From IMG/VR virus record IMGVR_UViG_3300031653_000003, positions 1 to 54,082 of that record: a DNA stretch of 54,082 bases. The stretch is one strand, 5' to 3'. Source of the DNA: a virus. Below are positions 14,967 to 22,778 of the stretch, piece by piece (position 1 is the first letter of the stretch; each line of letters starts with the position of its first letter). A program made the position numbers and the translations under genes. A model generated the notes under the pieces. The model ran no database searches and was not told the origin of the DNA. It was given only the letters and a program-made list of their open reading frames with translations.

Positions 14967-15248
14967 ATGGATAAACTTAAGCAATTAATACAAAAATGCA
15001 AATGTGGAGTATATCTTACAACGAACGAACACCGTGATCTCTATATGACGGTGGAGGATAGACTTCGAGAGTTGTCTGACTTTGATAACCTTCCAGATAT
15101 TGACCCCGAAATAAAACAACTGATGATAGAAAAAAATACAATGATTGAACTTCAATTCTATCCAGTTACGCCGATTGGTTTTTACCGCCTTTTTCATTGG
15201 GATTTAGACCTCGCATTGGATCAGGCGCTAGAATGTATTGATACCTAA
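14967..15248 (+). CDS. Hypothetical protein, accessory block
   Basis: A 93-residue helical protein started at ATG 14967. Its ribosome region GAGAGGCAAGGCGATGG is identical to that of the next gene at 15271, suggesting duplicated translation signals. No domain recognised. Confidence 0.65.
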   Translation: MDKLKQLIQKCKCGVYLTTNEHRDLYMTVEDRLRELSDFDNLPDIDPEIKQLMIEKNTMIELQFYPVTPIGFYRLFHWDLDLALDQALECIDT

Positions 15249-15270
15249 TACGAACATGAGAGGCAAGGCG

Positions 15271-15507
15271 ATGGCAGTAAAAATAATAAACTATGATTTT
15301 ACAAATAAACTATGTGAGGCGCTTGGCTTGAGCGGCGCTTATGTTCGCCGGATGGTGATTGATACCGGAAACCCCGGCGATGCAATTACGATTTATACCG
15401 AGTCCTTTGCTTCCGATAAACTGTTACAAGTTGACTGGTCTGCTTTGAAGGGGCTTGATATTGAAGTGATTGACGTATCTACGATGGGCGGTGATTCCAA
15501 TGGGTGA
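15271..15507 (+). CDS. Hypothetical protein, accessory block
   Basis: A 78-residue protein (MAVKIINYDFTNKL...) started at 15271, sharing the GAGAGGCAAGGCGATGG start region with the preceding gene. Mixed alpha/beta; no family recognised. Overlaps the next gene by 8 bp. Confidence 0.65.
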   Translation: MAVKIINYDFTNKLCEALGLSGAYVRRMVIDTGNPGDAITIYTESFASDKLLQVDWSALKGLDIEVIDVSTMGGDSNG

Positions 15508-15865
15508 TTGCATTTTCGCCTTTTTATTTTTCTTTGCCGGGTTTATCTTCGGCGGGGTGTGGGTAAAAATTGGCATAGAGAAAAGCGGCCTCAAATTCAA
15601 GTATGCCAAAGGTGGCCGGTGGGAAGTTGTTGACGATACCCGAAAGCCTGAAGATACTTCCATTGGCAAGTGCAAGACGTGCGCTTTTCGTGAGAATGAC
15701 TATTGTATGAATGAAAAGTTACGTGAGGATGACAACGAAACTTTCCATTTGACCTTTGAAGAAAAAAACGATTGTCTTATTTACAGCTATGATGATGGTG
15801 GAAATTTTTGGGTAGGCGAAAACTTCGGGTGTGTCCACTGGGAAGGAATTGACGATGACAAGTAG
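15500..15865 (+). CDS. Membrane-anchored cysteine-containing protein
   Basis: A 121-residue protein: residues 1-22 are an N-terminal membrane anchor (MGDCIFAFLFFFAGFIFGGV), followed by a soluble domain with CKTCAF, C(MNEK) and a late CVHW. ATG 15500 is preferred over 15470 because of GGGCGGTG upstream and the membrane segment that follows. Function unknown. Confidence 0.65.
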   Translation: MGDCIFAFLFFFAGFIFGGVWVKIGIEKSGLKFKYAKGGRWEVVDDTRKPEDTSIGKCKTCAFRENDYCMNEKLREDDNETFHLTFEEKNDCLIYSYDDGGNFWVGENFGCVHWEGIDDDK

Positions 15866-16298
15866 ACGTGATTTTTTGAAATTAGTTGGTACTTTTTTGG
15901 GCGGCGCTGTGGCTGGCGCGGTGGGTATTCAGGTTGGGATTGAATCAGACAACCCGTTCTCTATTCATCCCTGCGATATTTGTGGTAGCCCGGCTGTTAC
16001 TATGGATGAAATAACGCGTGTTCACGGAATCGAAATGGTGCACGAAGTTTATTACTATTGCGACCAGCATAAGGATTTTTACAAAGATAAAGACAACCCG
16101 CTCTATTATTGTTCTGATCTGGATGATAATTTATATGTTGGAGGATATTTTACCACTCACCCATACCAGCCTTACAACACAGAACAATCAGATAGAAAAT
16201 TTATCCCTCCAATAGATGGCACAGACTGGGTACAAGGTTGTGATCTATCTGAGTTTCTCAGGATTCCACATAGCCTGGAGGGGCCAAATGAATCATAA
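15855..16298 (+). CDS. Tat-signal protein with CxxC motif
   Basis: A 147-residue protein whose N terminus, MTSRRDFLKLVGTFLGGAVA, is a textbook twin-arginine export signal (SRRDFLK), so it is predicted to be exported folded. The mature part has DICG and a C-rich, tyrosine-rich region (YYYCDQHKDFYKDKDNPLYYC). Tat substrates are rare in phages. Start 15855 (GAAGGAA upstream) overlaps the previous gene by 11 bp. Confidence 0.7.
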   Translation: MTSRRDFLKLVGTFLGGAVAGAVGIQVGIESDNPFSIHPCDICGSPAVTMDEITRVHGIEMVHEVYYYCDQHKDFYKDKDNPLYYCSDLDDNLYVGGYFTTHPYQPYNTEQSDRKFIPPIDGTDWVQGCDLSEFLRIPHSLEGPNES

Positions 16299-16521
16299 GC
16301 GCGGGCATATCTACGGCAGGCCGCATAAGCGAAGTTTGGCGCAGTCTTTGATTGCTCCCTGGGAAGGGTGGAGACTTAATAGAGATAGGCAACTTGAATT
16401 TGTCGGCTTTCCGGTTTCTACGCGCGGGCATATCCTGGAGTCCCATACTGAAAAGAGCGCCGGGCAGGATGTCAAGGTGATTGACAAGTATGAAATTGAT
16501 GGCGTGGTGGTGTTGGAGTGA
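16288..16521 (+). CDS. Small hypothetical protein
   Basis: A 77-residue basic protein started at ATG 16288 with GGAGG upstream, 11-bp overlap with the previous gene. Starts MNHKRGHIYGRPHKRSL; C-terminal half is beta-rich. No family recognised. Confidence 0.65.
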   Translation: MNHKRGHIYGRPHKRSLAQSLIAPWEGWRLNRDRQLEFVGFPVSTRGHILESHTEKSAGQDVKVIDKYEIDGVVVLE

Positions 16522-16682
16522 TGAGTAAGGCTGAGAGATTTCACTTGGCTACATTGATTATTTGTTGTAGTTTATTTAGTACTAGCAATACAGACAGAAT
16601 GTGGGTTGATTTAATTGTACCATTAGTGCCCTGTCTTGCTGTTGGATTTATTTTTGTGTTTTTCACTGGGGGTAAAAAATGA
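16521..16682 (+). CDS. 53-residue two-helix membrane protein
   Basis: Reads MSKAERFHLATLIICCSLF...TDRMWVDLIVPLVPCLAVGFIFVFFTGGKK: two hydrophobic segments, lysine-terminated. Starts on the last base of the previous gene and ends overlapping the next start (ATGA), so it is tightly coupled on both sides, which supports it being real despite its length. Confidence 0.6.
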   Translation: MSKAERFHLATLIICCSLFSTSNTDRMWVDLIVPLVPCLAVGFIFVFFTGGKK

Positions 16683-17101
16683 TAGATAAAGATTACATTA
16701 GCTCAGATGATTTTGATTCGCAAAAGCCTGAAACGTGTCCCGGCAAGGTAACATTAATAATAAACGGGGAAGAATTAGGAACGGTAACTTTTATTAAGGG
16801 GAAGCCGGACAAGCGTGTAGTTGAGGTTACATTAGATGGTCTAGTCTTGGAATCTCGTGATCTTGTTGATACGACTGGCCGGTGTGAATTTGTTTTCCCT
16901 GGACAGCACAGTATATCATTTGATGCCCTAATTGTTTTAAGTTCTGTCAATGATGAAACAATTGGGTTTTTAACCATTGTTACTTTAAGCCCCATTGGTT
17001 CACCTGTTGAACATTTAGATGGTGAAGCGTTTCCTTTTCCCTCGGTCGCTGATTATATTGCCGAGGGATCGCAATGGCTAAAAAACAAGATGGCATTTTA
17101 A
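16679..17101 (+). CDS. Hypothetical beta-rich protein
   Basis: A 140-residue acidic protein with alternating beta strands (GKVTLIINGEELGTVTFIKG) and no recognised domain. Coupled start (ATGA) with the preceding membrane protein. Confidence 0.65.
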   Translation: MIDKDYISSDDFDSQKPETCPGKVTLIINGEELGTVTFIKGKPDKRVVEVTLDGLVLESRDLVDTTGRCEFVFPGQHSISFDALIVLSSVNDETIGFLTIVTLSPIGSPVEHLDGEAFPFPSVADYIAEGSQWLKNKMAF

Positions 17102-17102
17102 T

Positions 17103-17561
17103 ATGAATGAAAAGCGTATCCCGGTAAAGGTAGTTAAGGTTGTTTGGCCCTGCGAAGCCTGCGGCAAGGGAGAGATGGAGTATGTAAAGGGCAATAGTCA
17201 TCTGACTATAACTCCATTTAGGGAGCATAAGTGTAATGTTTGTGGGCATACAGATGACGCAAGAAATAAAATTTATCCCCGTATTGAATATGAGCGGGTG
17301 GACGAGTCGCCTGCTTTCCAAAAACCGCCGAAGAAATTGTATCTCTCAATTTTTACAGATCGCTATAACGATGTTTATGTGCGTGTATTTGATACGCCAG
17401 AAAAGGCTATCTCGTATGCGAAAAAATTAGCTAAAGACTATGCAATGCGCCCCGAAGACATTCAAGAGACAATGTGTTGTGGAAGATGGTTATACAATTG
17501 TGTTTTTTCTCCCGAAGGTTATAGTGTTAGGGTTGAGGAAAGCGAACTAGTGAACGAATGA
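17103..17561 (+). CDS. Zinc-ribbon hypothetical protein
   Basis: A 152-residue protein: residues about 17-50 form a zinc ribbon (CEACGKGE...HKCNVCGH), then a mixed domain with a CCGRW segment. Begins 1 bp after the previous stop. Function unknown. Confidence 0.68.
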   Translation: MNEKRIPVKVVKVVWPCEACGKGEMEYVKGNSHLTITPFREHKCNVCGHTDDARNKIYPRIEYERVDESPAFQKPPKKLYLSIFTDRYNDVYVRVFDTPEKAISYAKKLAKDYAMRPEDIQETMCCGRWLYNCVFSPEGYSVRVEESELVNE

Positions 17562-17767
17562 AAGATATTGATTTCACGGCCTCGATACTGTATATGCGCT
17601 ATAGCTCATTGGTCTATTCAGTCATAGCACTTGTTTTGCTTGTAATGTTTGGTGAGGGAATTGTGGCTAATAGCCATTTTCTGCTTTGCCTGGGCGCTTG
17701 CTTTGCTTTAGTTGGAATAGCAATATTATTATTCCGTGGCTTAATTACTGGGGGTAATTATGAGTAG
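17558..17767 (+). CDS. Two-span membrane protein
   Basis: A 69-residue protein with hydrophobic helices near residues 17-33 (LVYSVIALVLLVMFGEG) and 40-58, overlapping the previous gene by 4 bp. Last protein gene before the tRNA-like element. Confidence 0.62.
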   Translation: MKDIDFTASILYMRYSSLVYSVIALVLLVMFGEGIVANSHFLLCLGACFALVGIAILLFRGLITGGNYE

Positions 17768-17769
17768 GT

Positions 17770-17892
17770 GGGCGAGAAGCTTAACGGTAGGCAGCCGGGA
17801 AAGCCCCGGCGGGGACGGTAAGAGAAAAGCAGTCAGGTGCAAACTGATTGATCAATCCCGTATAATTGCAGGTTAGAGTCCTGCCTCGCCCC
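17770..17892 (+). tRNA. Atypical tRNA-like gene with 57-nt variable region
   Basis: GGGCGAG (17770-17776) pairs 7/7 with CTCGCCC (17185 series: 17885-17891), T stem GCAGG/CCTGC (17868-17872/17880-17884) encloses TTAGAGT, and a 3-bp D stem encloses TAACGGTA. A GCCGG/CCGGC stem (17794-17798/17806-17810) stands where the anticodon arm should be, but its loop GAAAGCC lacks U33, and 57 nt separate it from the T arm. T-loop position 56 is A instead of C. It may be a decaying tRNA, a tRNA mimic, or a tRNA carrying an insertion; no CCA is encoded. Confidence 0.55.
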
Positions 17893-17982
17893 TTGCGGTG
17901 TGGTTTTTACTACTTCGTGCCTAAAGTCAGGATATGTCCGCTAGTTGAAATATCACTAGTTTAGTCCTGGCAACTACGCCGC

Positions 17983-18105
17983 ATATAACAAATCGTTGGT
18001 GGGCGAATTGCTACCACCGCGATTTTTGAAACATACTCGCCGGCAGAGTCAATAATCAAGTGGCTTGCGGTGCTGGCCCGCAATCGCCACAACTCAGTGT
18101 TCCGG
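17983..18105 (+). repeat. Lone attC-like site B1 (123 bp)
   Basis: Same length as, and about 85% similar to, the reverse complement of site C2 (40516-40638). Starts ATATAAC then AAATCGTTGGTGG and ends CAACTCAGTGTTCCGG. It has no recognisable cassette gene on either side; the upstream neighbour is the tRNA-like gene. The apparent minus-strand frame through it is a by-product. Confidence 0.72.
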
Positions 18106-18119
18106 CTGTATTTGGACGC

Positions 18120-18148
18120 TTGACAGATCAAAACACCTGTGATACCAT
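18120..18148 (+). promoter_or_regulatory. Late-type promoter (copy 2)
   Basis: TTGACA (18120-18125), 17-nt spacer, TACCAT (18143-18148), with CTGTGATACCAT identical to the promoter at 1980-2008. It precedes the head and tail operon. Confidence 0.7.
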
Positions 18149-18254
18149 ACCCATAACTAAATAAATGCCGGACACCCCCGGCAGCGGAAATTGTGACCCC
18201 TAAGAAACACAATTAAAGACCCGCTATTTAGCGACGTGACCTAATGAATCCACG

Positions 18255-18285
18255 CCGCCGAGTTTAATCGACTCGGCGGTTTTTT
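18255..18285 (+). terminator. Leader terminator / attenuator before head genes
   Basis: CCGCCGAGT (18255-18263) pairs with ACTCGGCGG (18271-18279), followed by TTTTTT. The leader also holds hairpins TGCCGG/CCGGCA and CGCT/AGCG. Readthrough would be needed to express 18317 onward from the 18120 promoter. Confidence 0.78.
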
Positions 18286-18316
18286 GTTTTTGCTTACAAA
18301 AAGGATTTTATAACAT

Positions 18317-18742
18317 ATGTTTAATTTCTTAAGGCCAGTTGTTCTCAGTGGCTTTGCCCTCCTGACTGTTTTCTCTTTTCTGCCTCCCGCTGCCGGAACT
18401 GATGTCCAGGCCAATGTATTCACCAACGCCACGATCACCACCACAGCCCAAAGCGAGGTTGTCGCTTGCGGGCAGGGGGCCGGTTCTATTGGCCGAAAGA
18501 CTCTGGTGGTTGAGAACAAGGCGGATGCGGCCAATGGCGCGGTTACGGTAACGGTTGAGCTTAGAGACGCAATTGCCGGAACTGATTTCACCTCCGGCTA
18601 TATGGCAAACGGCGCGGTAGCAACCGGAACCATTACCTATACCGCCAAATATCCTACTGATGATATTGCGGCCAGGTTTTGTAATGTGTCGGCGGTGTCG
18701 GCTTCAACCTCAACTATAACCGTAACACTGCGGAAGGAATAA
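18317..18742 (+). CDS. Secreted beta-rich protein ahead of head genes
   Basis: A 141-residue protein with an N-terminal signal peptide (LSGFALLTVFSFLPPAAG) and a threonine-rich beta domain with two cysteines. First gene after the late promoter. Its type recurs at 22779 and 24218; a virion decoration or an exported surface protein are both possible. Confidence 0.7.
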   Translation: MFNFLRPVVLSGFALLTVFSFLPPAAGTDVQANVFTNATITTTAQSEVVACGQGAGSIGRKTLVVENKADAANGAVTVTVELRDAIAGTDFTSGYMANGAVATGTITYTAKYPTDDIAARFCNVSAVSASTSTITVTLRKE

Positions 18743-18745
18743 CCT

Positions 18746-19975
18746 ATGTCGAAGTCACAAAACATTTTCCGCTTTCCTGCCAATATCCTTACCCCTTCTT
18801 TGATGGCCGATACTGACCGCGACAACCCTCTGATGCAAGCCGTTAAGAATGAATTGTCTGAGCAATTGGACGGGGTTGAACCGTTTTTCTGGCCTGCGGA
18901 AATTAGCTCGACCCGGCTGGACTCGTATTTTACCCATATGGCCGAGTCTACCCTGCGTAACTTTGCCAGTGATGCGGCAGATGGCCGAACGTTCCTGGAT
19001 AGTCACGACTCCGGAAAGTTAGGTTTTGGTCAATCCTATGATGGCCGGGTAGAGATCAACAATGGCTTGACCCGTGTAGTGGCCGGTTTTTATACTGTGC
19101 CGGGGATTAGGTTTGGCGGAAATCATAGCTACGAGTCAACCGATGACTTCATTATGGCTGTTAAGACCCGGCTGGCGCGTGATGTGTCGGTGGGCTTTTA
19201 TGGCGGGGAGCATGTTTGTGATATTTGTGGGGGTAATTATTTTGATGCTTCTGAATGCCCTCATTTTCCCGGTGTTAAATATCCGGTAGGTGATCAGGGT
19301 AACCAGGTAGTTGTTTGCACCCTCACTATTGAGGATGCCCGTCTATCCGAAGTCTCGGCGGTTTACGATGGAGCCACGCCTGAAGCAATGATCCTTAAGG
19401 CGGAGCGGATGAACAAGGCCGGGGATTTGGATCCAAAAGTTGCCGAGTCCCTGCGAACACAATACCGTATTAAATTACCGGAGCCGGTCAGCCGGTTTGC
19501 CGGTGTTGATATTAAAGACAAAAGGAGCAAGCAAACCATGAACGAATTAGAAGCCATTCGCGCCGCATTACAAGAAGCGGCGGTGAAAAACGCTGAAAAG
19601 GTAGTTGAGGGAGTGCAGGAGTTGATTGATCGAGCCAATGCTTTGCAGGGCGAGAACGATAAACTCACGGTCAAAGTCACCGAACTGCAACCCCTGGCCG
19701 ACGATGGCCGGGCTTATCGGGGCGACCTGGTTGAAGAGGCCCTGGCCGAAGGTGTCCGAGCTATGGGTGACGAATTCCCGATGGAAACCTACCGGGGAAT
19801 GCTGGAAAGCGCCGGGCTGGATCACATCAAGCAGGTTCGGGACACGCTCAAAGCCCAGGGTGACAAGAATTTCCCCGGCGGGCGGCAGACGGCAGATGAA
19901 ACCGAAACACCGGAACCGGAAGGCGGGGAAACTGAAGAGGTTTCTGTGGTTCCCGACTCCGCTTACGCGGCCTAA
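18746..19975 (+). CDS. Prohead protease with C-terminal scaffold
   Basis: A 409-residue protein. Residues about 85-215 look like a herpes/HK97-type serine prohead protease: FLDSHDSGKLGFG supplies the histidine, VSVGFYGG the serine strand, and RLSEVSAVYDGATPEA the conserved EVS/A motif. A CDICGG...CPHF cluster is inserted, probably binding zinc. From residue about 265 the protein becomes a charged coiled coil typical of scaffolds. It cleaves scaffold and capsid precursors during head maturation. Confidence 0.78.
   Translation: MSKSQNIFRFPANILTPSLMADTDRDNPLMQAVKNELSEQLDGVEPFFWPAEISSTRLDSYFTHMAESTLRNFASDAADGRTFLDSHDSGKLGFGQSYDGRVEINNGLTRVVAGFYTVPGIRFGGNHSYESTDDFIMAVKTRLARDVSVGFYGGEHVCDICGGNYFDASECPHFPGVKYPVGDQGNQVVVCTLTIEDARLSEVSAVYDGATPEAMILKAERMNKAGDLDPKVAESLRTQYRIKLPEPVSRFAGVDIKDKRSKQTMNELEAIRAALQEAAVKNAEKVVEGVQELIDRANALQGENDKLTVKVTELQPLADDGRAYRGDLVEEALAEGVRAMGDEFPMETYRGMLESAGLDHIKQVRDTLKAQGDKNFPGGRQTADETETPEPEGGETEEVSVVPDSAYAA
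19538..19975 (+). CDS. Nested scaffold protein (internal start)
   Basis: ATG 19538 is in frame with the protease and lies 10 nt after AAAGGAG (19522-19527), within a segment KSKQTMNELEAI. It would make a separate 145-residue coiled-coil scaffold, as lambda Nu3 is made inside gene C. Inferred from the internal ribosome site. Confidence 0.6.
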   Translation: MNELEAIRAALQEAAVKNAEKVVEGVQELIDRANALQGENDKLTVKVTELQPLADDGRAYRGDLVEEALAEGVRAMGDEFPMETYRGMLESAGLDHIKQVRDTLKAQGDKNFPGGRQTADETETPEPEGGETEEVSVVPDSAYAA

Positions 19976-20035
19976 TTGACCGTAACCTTAAACAATAAAC
20001 ATTCATTAGCATTTTAACGAAGGGAGTTTTATAAA

Positions 20036-20473
20036 ATGGCTGATCCGAGAGACAACATCAAATTCGATGACATCAAAGCAGTATTTGAAACGTACATAAT
20101 TGATGACAGTTCCATCACCTACGACGCAACCGAAGACCGGGGCTGCGCCTCCACTATGCGTGACATGGCGGTGAGCCTGTCTGCTGCCGGGACCGTACAG
20201 TTAGCCGGGGACGCGGAGCCTGTTGTTGGCAAATTGATTGAAGTCTATGCCGATGACAAATGTCTGGTTCAGGTTGGCGGCAATTTGACCTTGCCGGGTG
20301 GTAGTGGCGCAACTCTGACCCTGGGGTATGCGATTGTCGGTGATCTGGGCGCGGGTTCTGCCGAGGGCTATATTCGCATTTCAGACGGCGCAACTGCCGC
20401 CGAGATTGCGGGCCAGCGCGGGCAAATTCTGGACGCCGGGACTACCACAGCGGTTGTGGTGAAGTTCCCTTAA
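20036..20473 (+). CDS. Head decoration-like protein
   Basis: A 145-residue beta-rich protein between scaffold and major capsid genes, with strong ribosome site AAGGGAG. The glycine-rich repeat-like strands (LVQVGGNLTLPGGSGATLTLG, cut here by family variation) and position fit capsid decoration/stabilisation proteins such as lambda D or DUF2190 members. Confidence 0.68.
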   Translation: MADPRDNIKFDDIKAVFETYIIDDSSITYDATEDRGCASTMRDMAVSLSAAGTVQLAGDAEPVVGKLIEVYADDKCLVQVGGNLTLPGGSGATLTLGYAIVGDLGAGSAEGYIRISDGATAAEIAGQRGQILDAGTTTAVVVKFP

Positions 20474-20538
20474 CCTATTCTGCAAACAATTATTGAAAAT
20501 TTTACGCAACAGGAAATTTAAGTAGAGGAGATCACATT

Positions 20539-21750
20539 ATGACCAAAGCAACAATTACCCGTATGTCTCCGGCTGATATTGTATCCCAAATGAGAGGAAA
20601 CCCCCTTGAAATTGTAGGCGATGCCTATAAACACGAGATGAACCTCTCTGCATTTCTGGAACGCTTGACCCCTTCCGAGAAGGGCGATAAGCTGGATGCG
20701 TTTGGCCGGGTGTTGAAAGAGGCCGGGATAGTTTTACGCAGTGACCCGCAGGCCGGTTATTGGGCTTCCCCAGCCTCTGAATTTCTCAAGGACAAGGCGA
20801 CCCGCACCCTGCTGTTTGAGTATGCGTCCCGTATCTGGCGGCGCGTGGCTTATGGCAACGGCAACCGGGCCACCTATCTGAGCGGGGATAATCCTCCCGG
20901 CTCCTGGGATCGGCCCTACTATGACGCCCAGCAAGCCCGATGGGATGAGCAATTGGCCCCGGCGATTCCTCTCTCTGAGATGGTCGCCATGACCACGCCC
21001 ATCGACGGACAGGATTATCGCGCCTTTTATATGACCTACGATGCCACCGCCCTGCGGCTTTACCGGGTCGGCGAATCGGCTGAAATCCCCATTGCTAACC
21101 TGGCTGATTCCGAGCATACTATCACGCTTCACAAGTACGGGCGTGGAATGCGGGCCAGCTATGAGCAGATGCGCCGGATGCGTATTGACAAGCTGGCGAT
21201 GCAAATTCGCATGATGGCCGTGCAAAATGAGGTTGACAAGGTAGCCGCAGCCCTGGCTATCATTATCGCCGGGGACGGAAACAGCAATTCGGCCACGACT
21301 CACGATCTGACAACCCTTGATACTGATGCGACCGCCGGAACCTTAACCATGAAGGGCTGGCTGAATTTCCGCAAGCAGTTTGCCAACCCCTACAAGATGA
21401 CCACAGCTTTAATGACTGCGGCGTCGGCTCTCCAGTTGGAAATGCTCAACATCGGCAGCGCAAACCTGGCTCTCTTGCAATTGCAGGGGAGTGACATCGT
21501 GGGCACGATCCGGCCCATTAACCGTACTGCTGACGCGGTTGGCTACGGCTGGACATCTGATGCCCCGGCCTTGACCATTACGGCCTTCGACCGGGCATGG
21601 GCGTTGGAGCAGTTGGTCGAGATTGGCGGCGACGTGGCCGAGACTGAACGCTTTATCACCAGTCAAACCGAAGTGCTGACAATCACCGAAGTTCAAGGCT
21701 TTGCCGTGATGGACAATACGGCTAACCTGATCCTTGACATTAACGCATAG
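20539..21750 (+). CDS. Major capsid protein (predicted HK97 fold)
   Basis: A 403-residue protein with ribosome site AGAGGAG, in the canonical place after protease/scaffold/decoration genes. The N-terminal about 100 residues are helical and could be the removed delta domain; the centre has YRAFYMTYDATALRLYRVGESAEIP and a long spine helix (GMRASYEQMRRMRIDKLAMQ), consistent with HK97-like capsids. Assignment from size and synteny. Confidence 0.82.
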   Translation: MTKATITRMSPADIVSQMRGNPLEIVGDAYKHEMNLSAFLERLTPSEKGDKLDAFGRVLKEAGIVLRSDPQAGYWASPASEFLKDKATRTLLFEYASRIWRRVAYGNGNRATYLSGDNPPGSWDRPYYDAQQARWDEQLAPAIPLSEMVAMTTPIDGQDYRAFYMTYDATALRLYRVGESAEIPIANLADSEHTITLHKYGRGMRASYEQMRRMRIDKLAMQIRMMAVQNEVDKVAAALAIIIAGDGNSNSATTHDLTTLDTDATAGTLTMKGWLNFRKQFANPYKMTTALMTAASALQLEMLNIGSANLALLQLQGSDIVGTIRPINRTADAVGYGWTSDAPALTITAFDRAWALEQLVEIGGDVAETERFITSQTEVLTITEVQGFAVMDNTANLILDINA

Positions 21751-21954
21751 ATGAAACTTTGGCTGGCGGGGAAGATCAACCCTGACAATCCGAAGGAATG
21801 GCAGTTCATAGGGGTGTTTGGCGGGCAGCTACGCGCAATCAGGGCATGTAAAGATGAAACATTCTTTGTGGCTCCGGTGGAAATGAATCAGGAATTACCC
21901 CTCTCTGTCCGGGATTGGCCGGGCCTGTTTTACCCGATGGCTGGAAAGGAATAG
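21751..21954 (+). CDS. Small hypothetical head protein
   Basis: A 67-residue protein starting directly after the capsid stop, so probably translated by reinitiation; no separate ribosome site is evident. Beta-rich, no family recognised. Confidence 0.55.
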   Translation: MKLWLAGKINPDNPKEWQFIGVFGGQLRAIRACKDETFFVAPVEMNQELPLSVRDWPGLFYPMAGKE

Positions 21955-21958
21955 TACA

Positions 21959-22204
21959 ATGCTAAAGAAAATTAAAGTAAAATCTGGCCGGAATGATCGT
22001 CAGGTGGTTTTATTTGAGAAGCATAAGGATCATCCGAGCGGCCAGGCTTTTGTTTCCCAGCCGGACAGGGTTTATGAGGTGGCTGAAACCCCGCTTGTTT
22101 TGAAGCGGTTGAGTCAAAATTGGCTGGTCAGAGTGGAGCAGAAAGCAGCGGTGAAAAAAGCGGCACCGAAAGCGAAGTCGGTAAGTGAAGCAGCCGAAAA
22201 GTAG
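21959..22204 (+). CDS. Small head-tail joining candidate
   Basis: An 81-residue basic protein with a good ribosome site (GGAAAGGAA) and a C-terminal lysine/alanine-rich tail. Resembles small connector-region proteins (FEKHKDHPSGQAFVSQPDRVYEV). Function inferred from position only. Confidence 0.6.
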   Translation: MLKKIKVKSGRNDRQVVLFEKHKDHPSGQAFVSQPDRVYEVAETPLVLKRLSQNWLVRVEQKAAVKKAAPKAKSVSEAAEK

Positions 22205-22766
22205 TTCGATTTCTACTACCCAGGCAGCGGGAGAATTATTCAATATCATTGATGTCTCCCATTATGAGCAACATCAGGGCCATATGTTTACGGTTGACGC
22301 GATCAACCTTGCAATGGCTGCAACGGACACCATTGCCCTGGCTTTTAAAACGCCGCCGGAACAAGAAAAGACTATTCATATTTACCAGAACTTTATCGCC
22401 CTGGCCTCCGGCCATATGGACATTGTCGAAGGGCCGACCTGGACAACGAACACCGGATTATTGGTACCAATTTTTAACCGGTATCGGGAAGCTACGATGG
22501 ACGCCTCAATTGTTCTTGAGGATAAAACCGCAACCCCGAATTTCACGGCCACAGGGAACATTATTCTCGATCCAACGGCTTTAACGGGAGGCACTATCCT
22601 TAGAACCATTTACGGGTTCGGGAAAAAGGACAAAGCACCCAGTACCAGAGACGAAGCACATGGCTGGATTTTAGCGGCTGACACAACCTATGCTTTTCTG
22701 TTTACCGCTGATGACGGAAGCAATAAGGCCCAGCTTACGCTTAATTGGGCCGAAACAATAATTTAA
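22185..22766 (+). CDS. Virion-associated protein, unknown
   Basis: A 193-residue protein with GTG start overlapping the previous gene by 20 bp. Beta-rich with NRYREATMDAS, which resembles structural proteins measured in other phage head operons only in general character. No domain recognised. Confidence 0.6.
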   Translation: MKQPKSSSISTTQAAGELFNIIDVSHYEQHQGHMFTVDAINLAMAATDTIALAFKTPPEQEKTIHIYQNFIALASGHMDIVEGPTWTTNTGLLVPIFNRYREATMDASIVLEDKTATPNFTATGNIILDPTALTGGTILRTIYGFGKKDKAPSTRDEAHGWILAADTTYAFLFTADDGSNKAQLTLNWAETII

Positions 22767-22778
22767 GGAGTCAATGAT

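Noticed and set aside
17961-18212. Minus-strand frame of 83 codons
   Set aside because: It runs through the attC-like site B1 and the late promoter, has no ribosome site, and its sequence is explained by the palindromic repeat.
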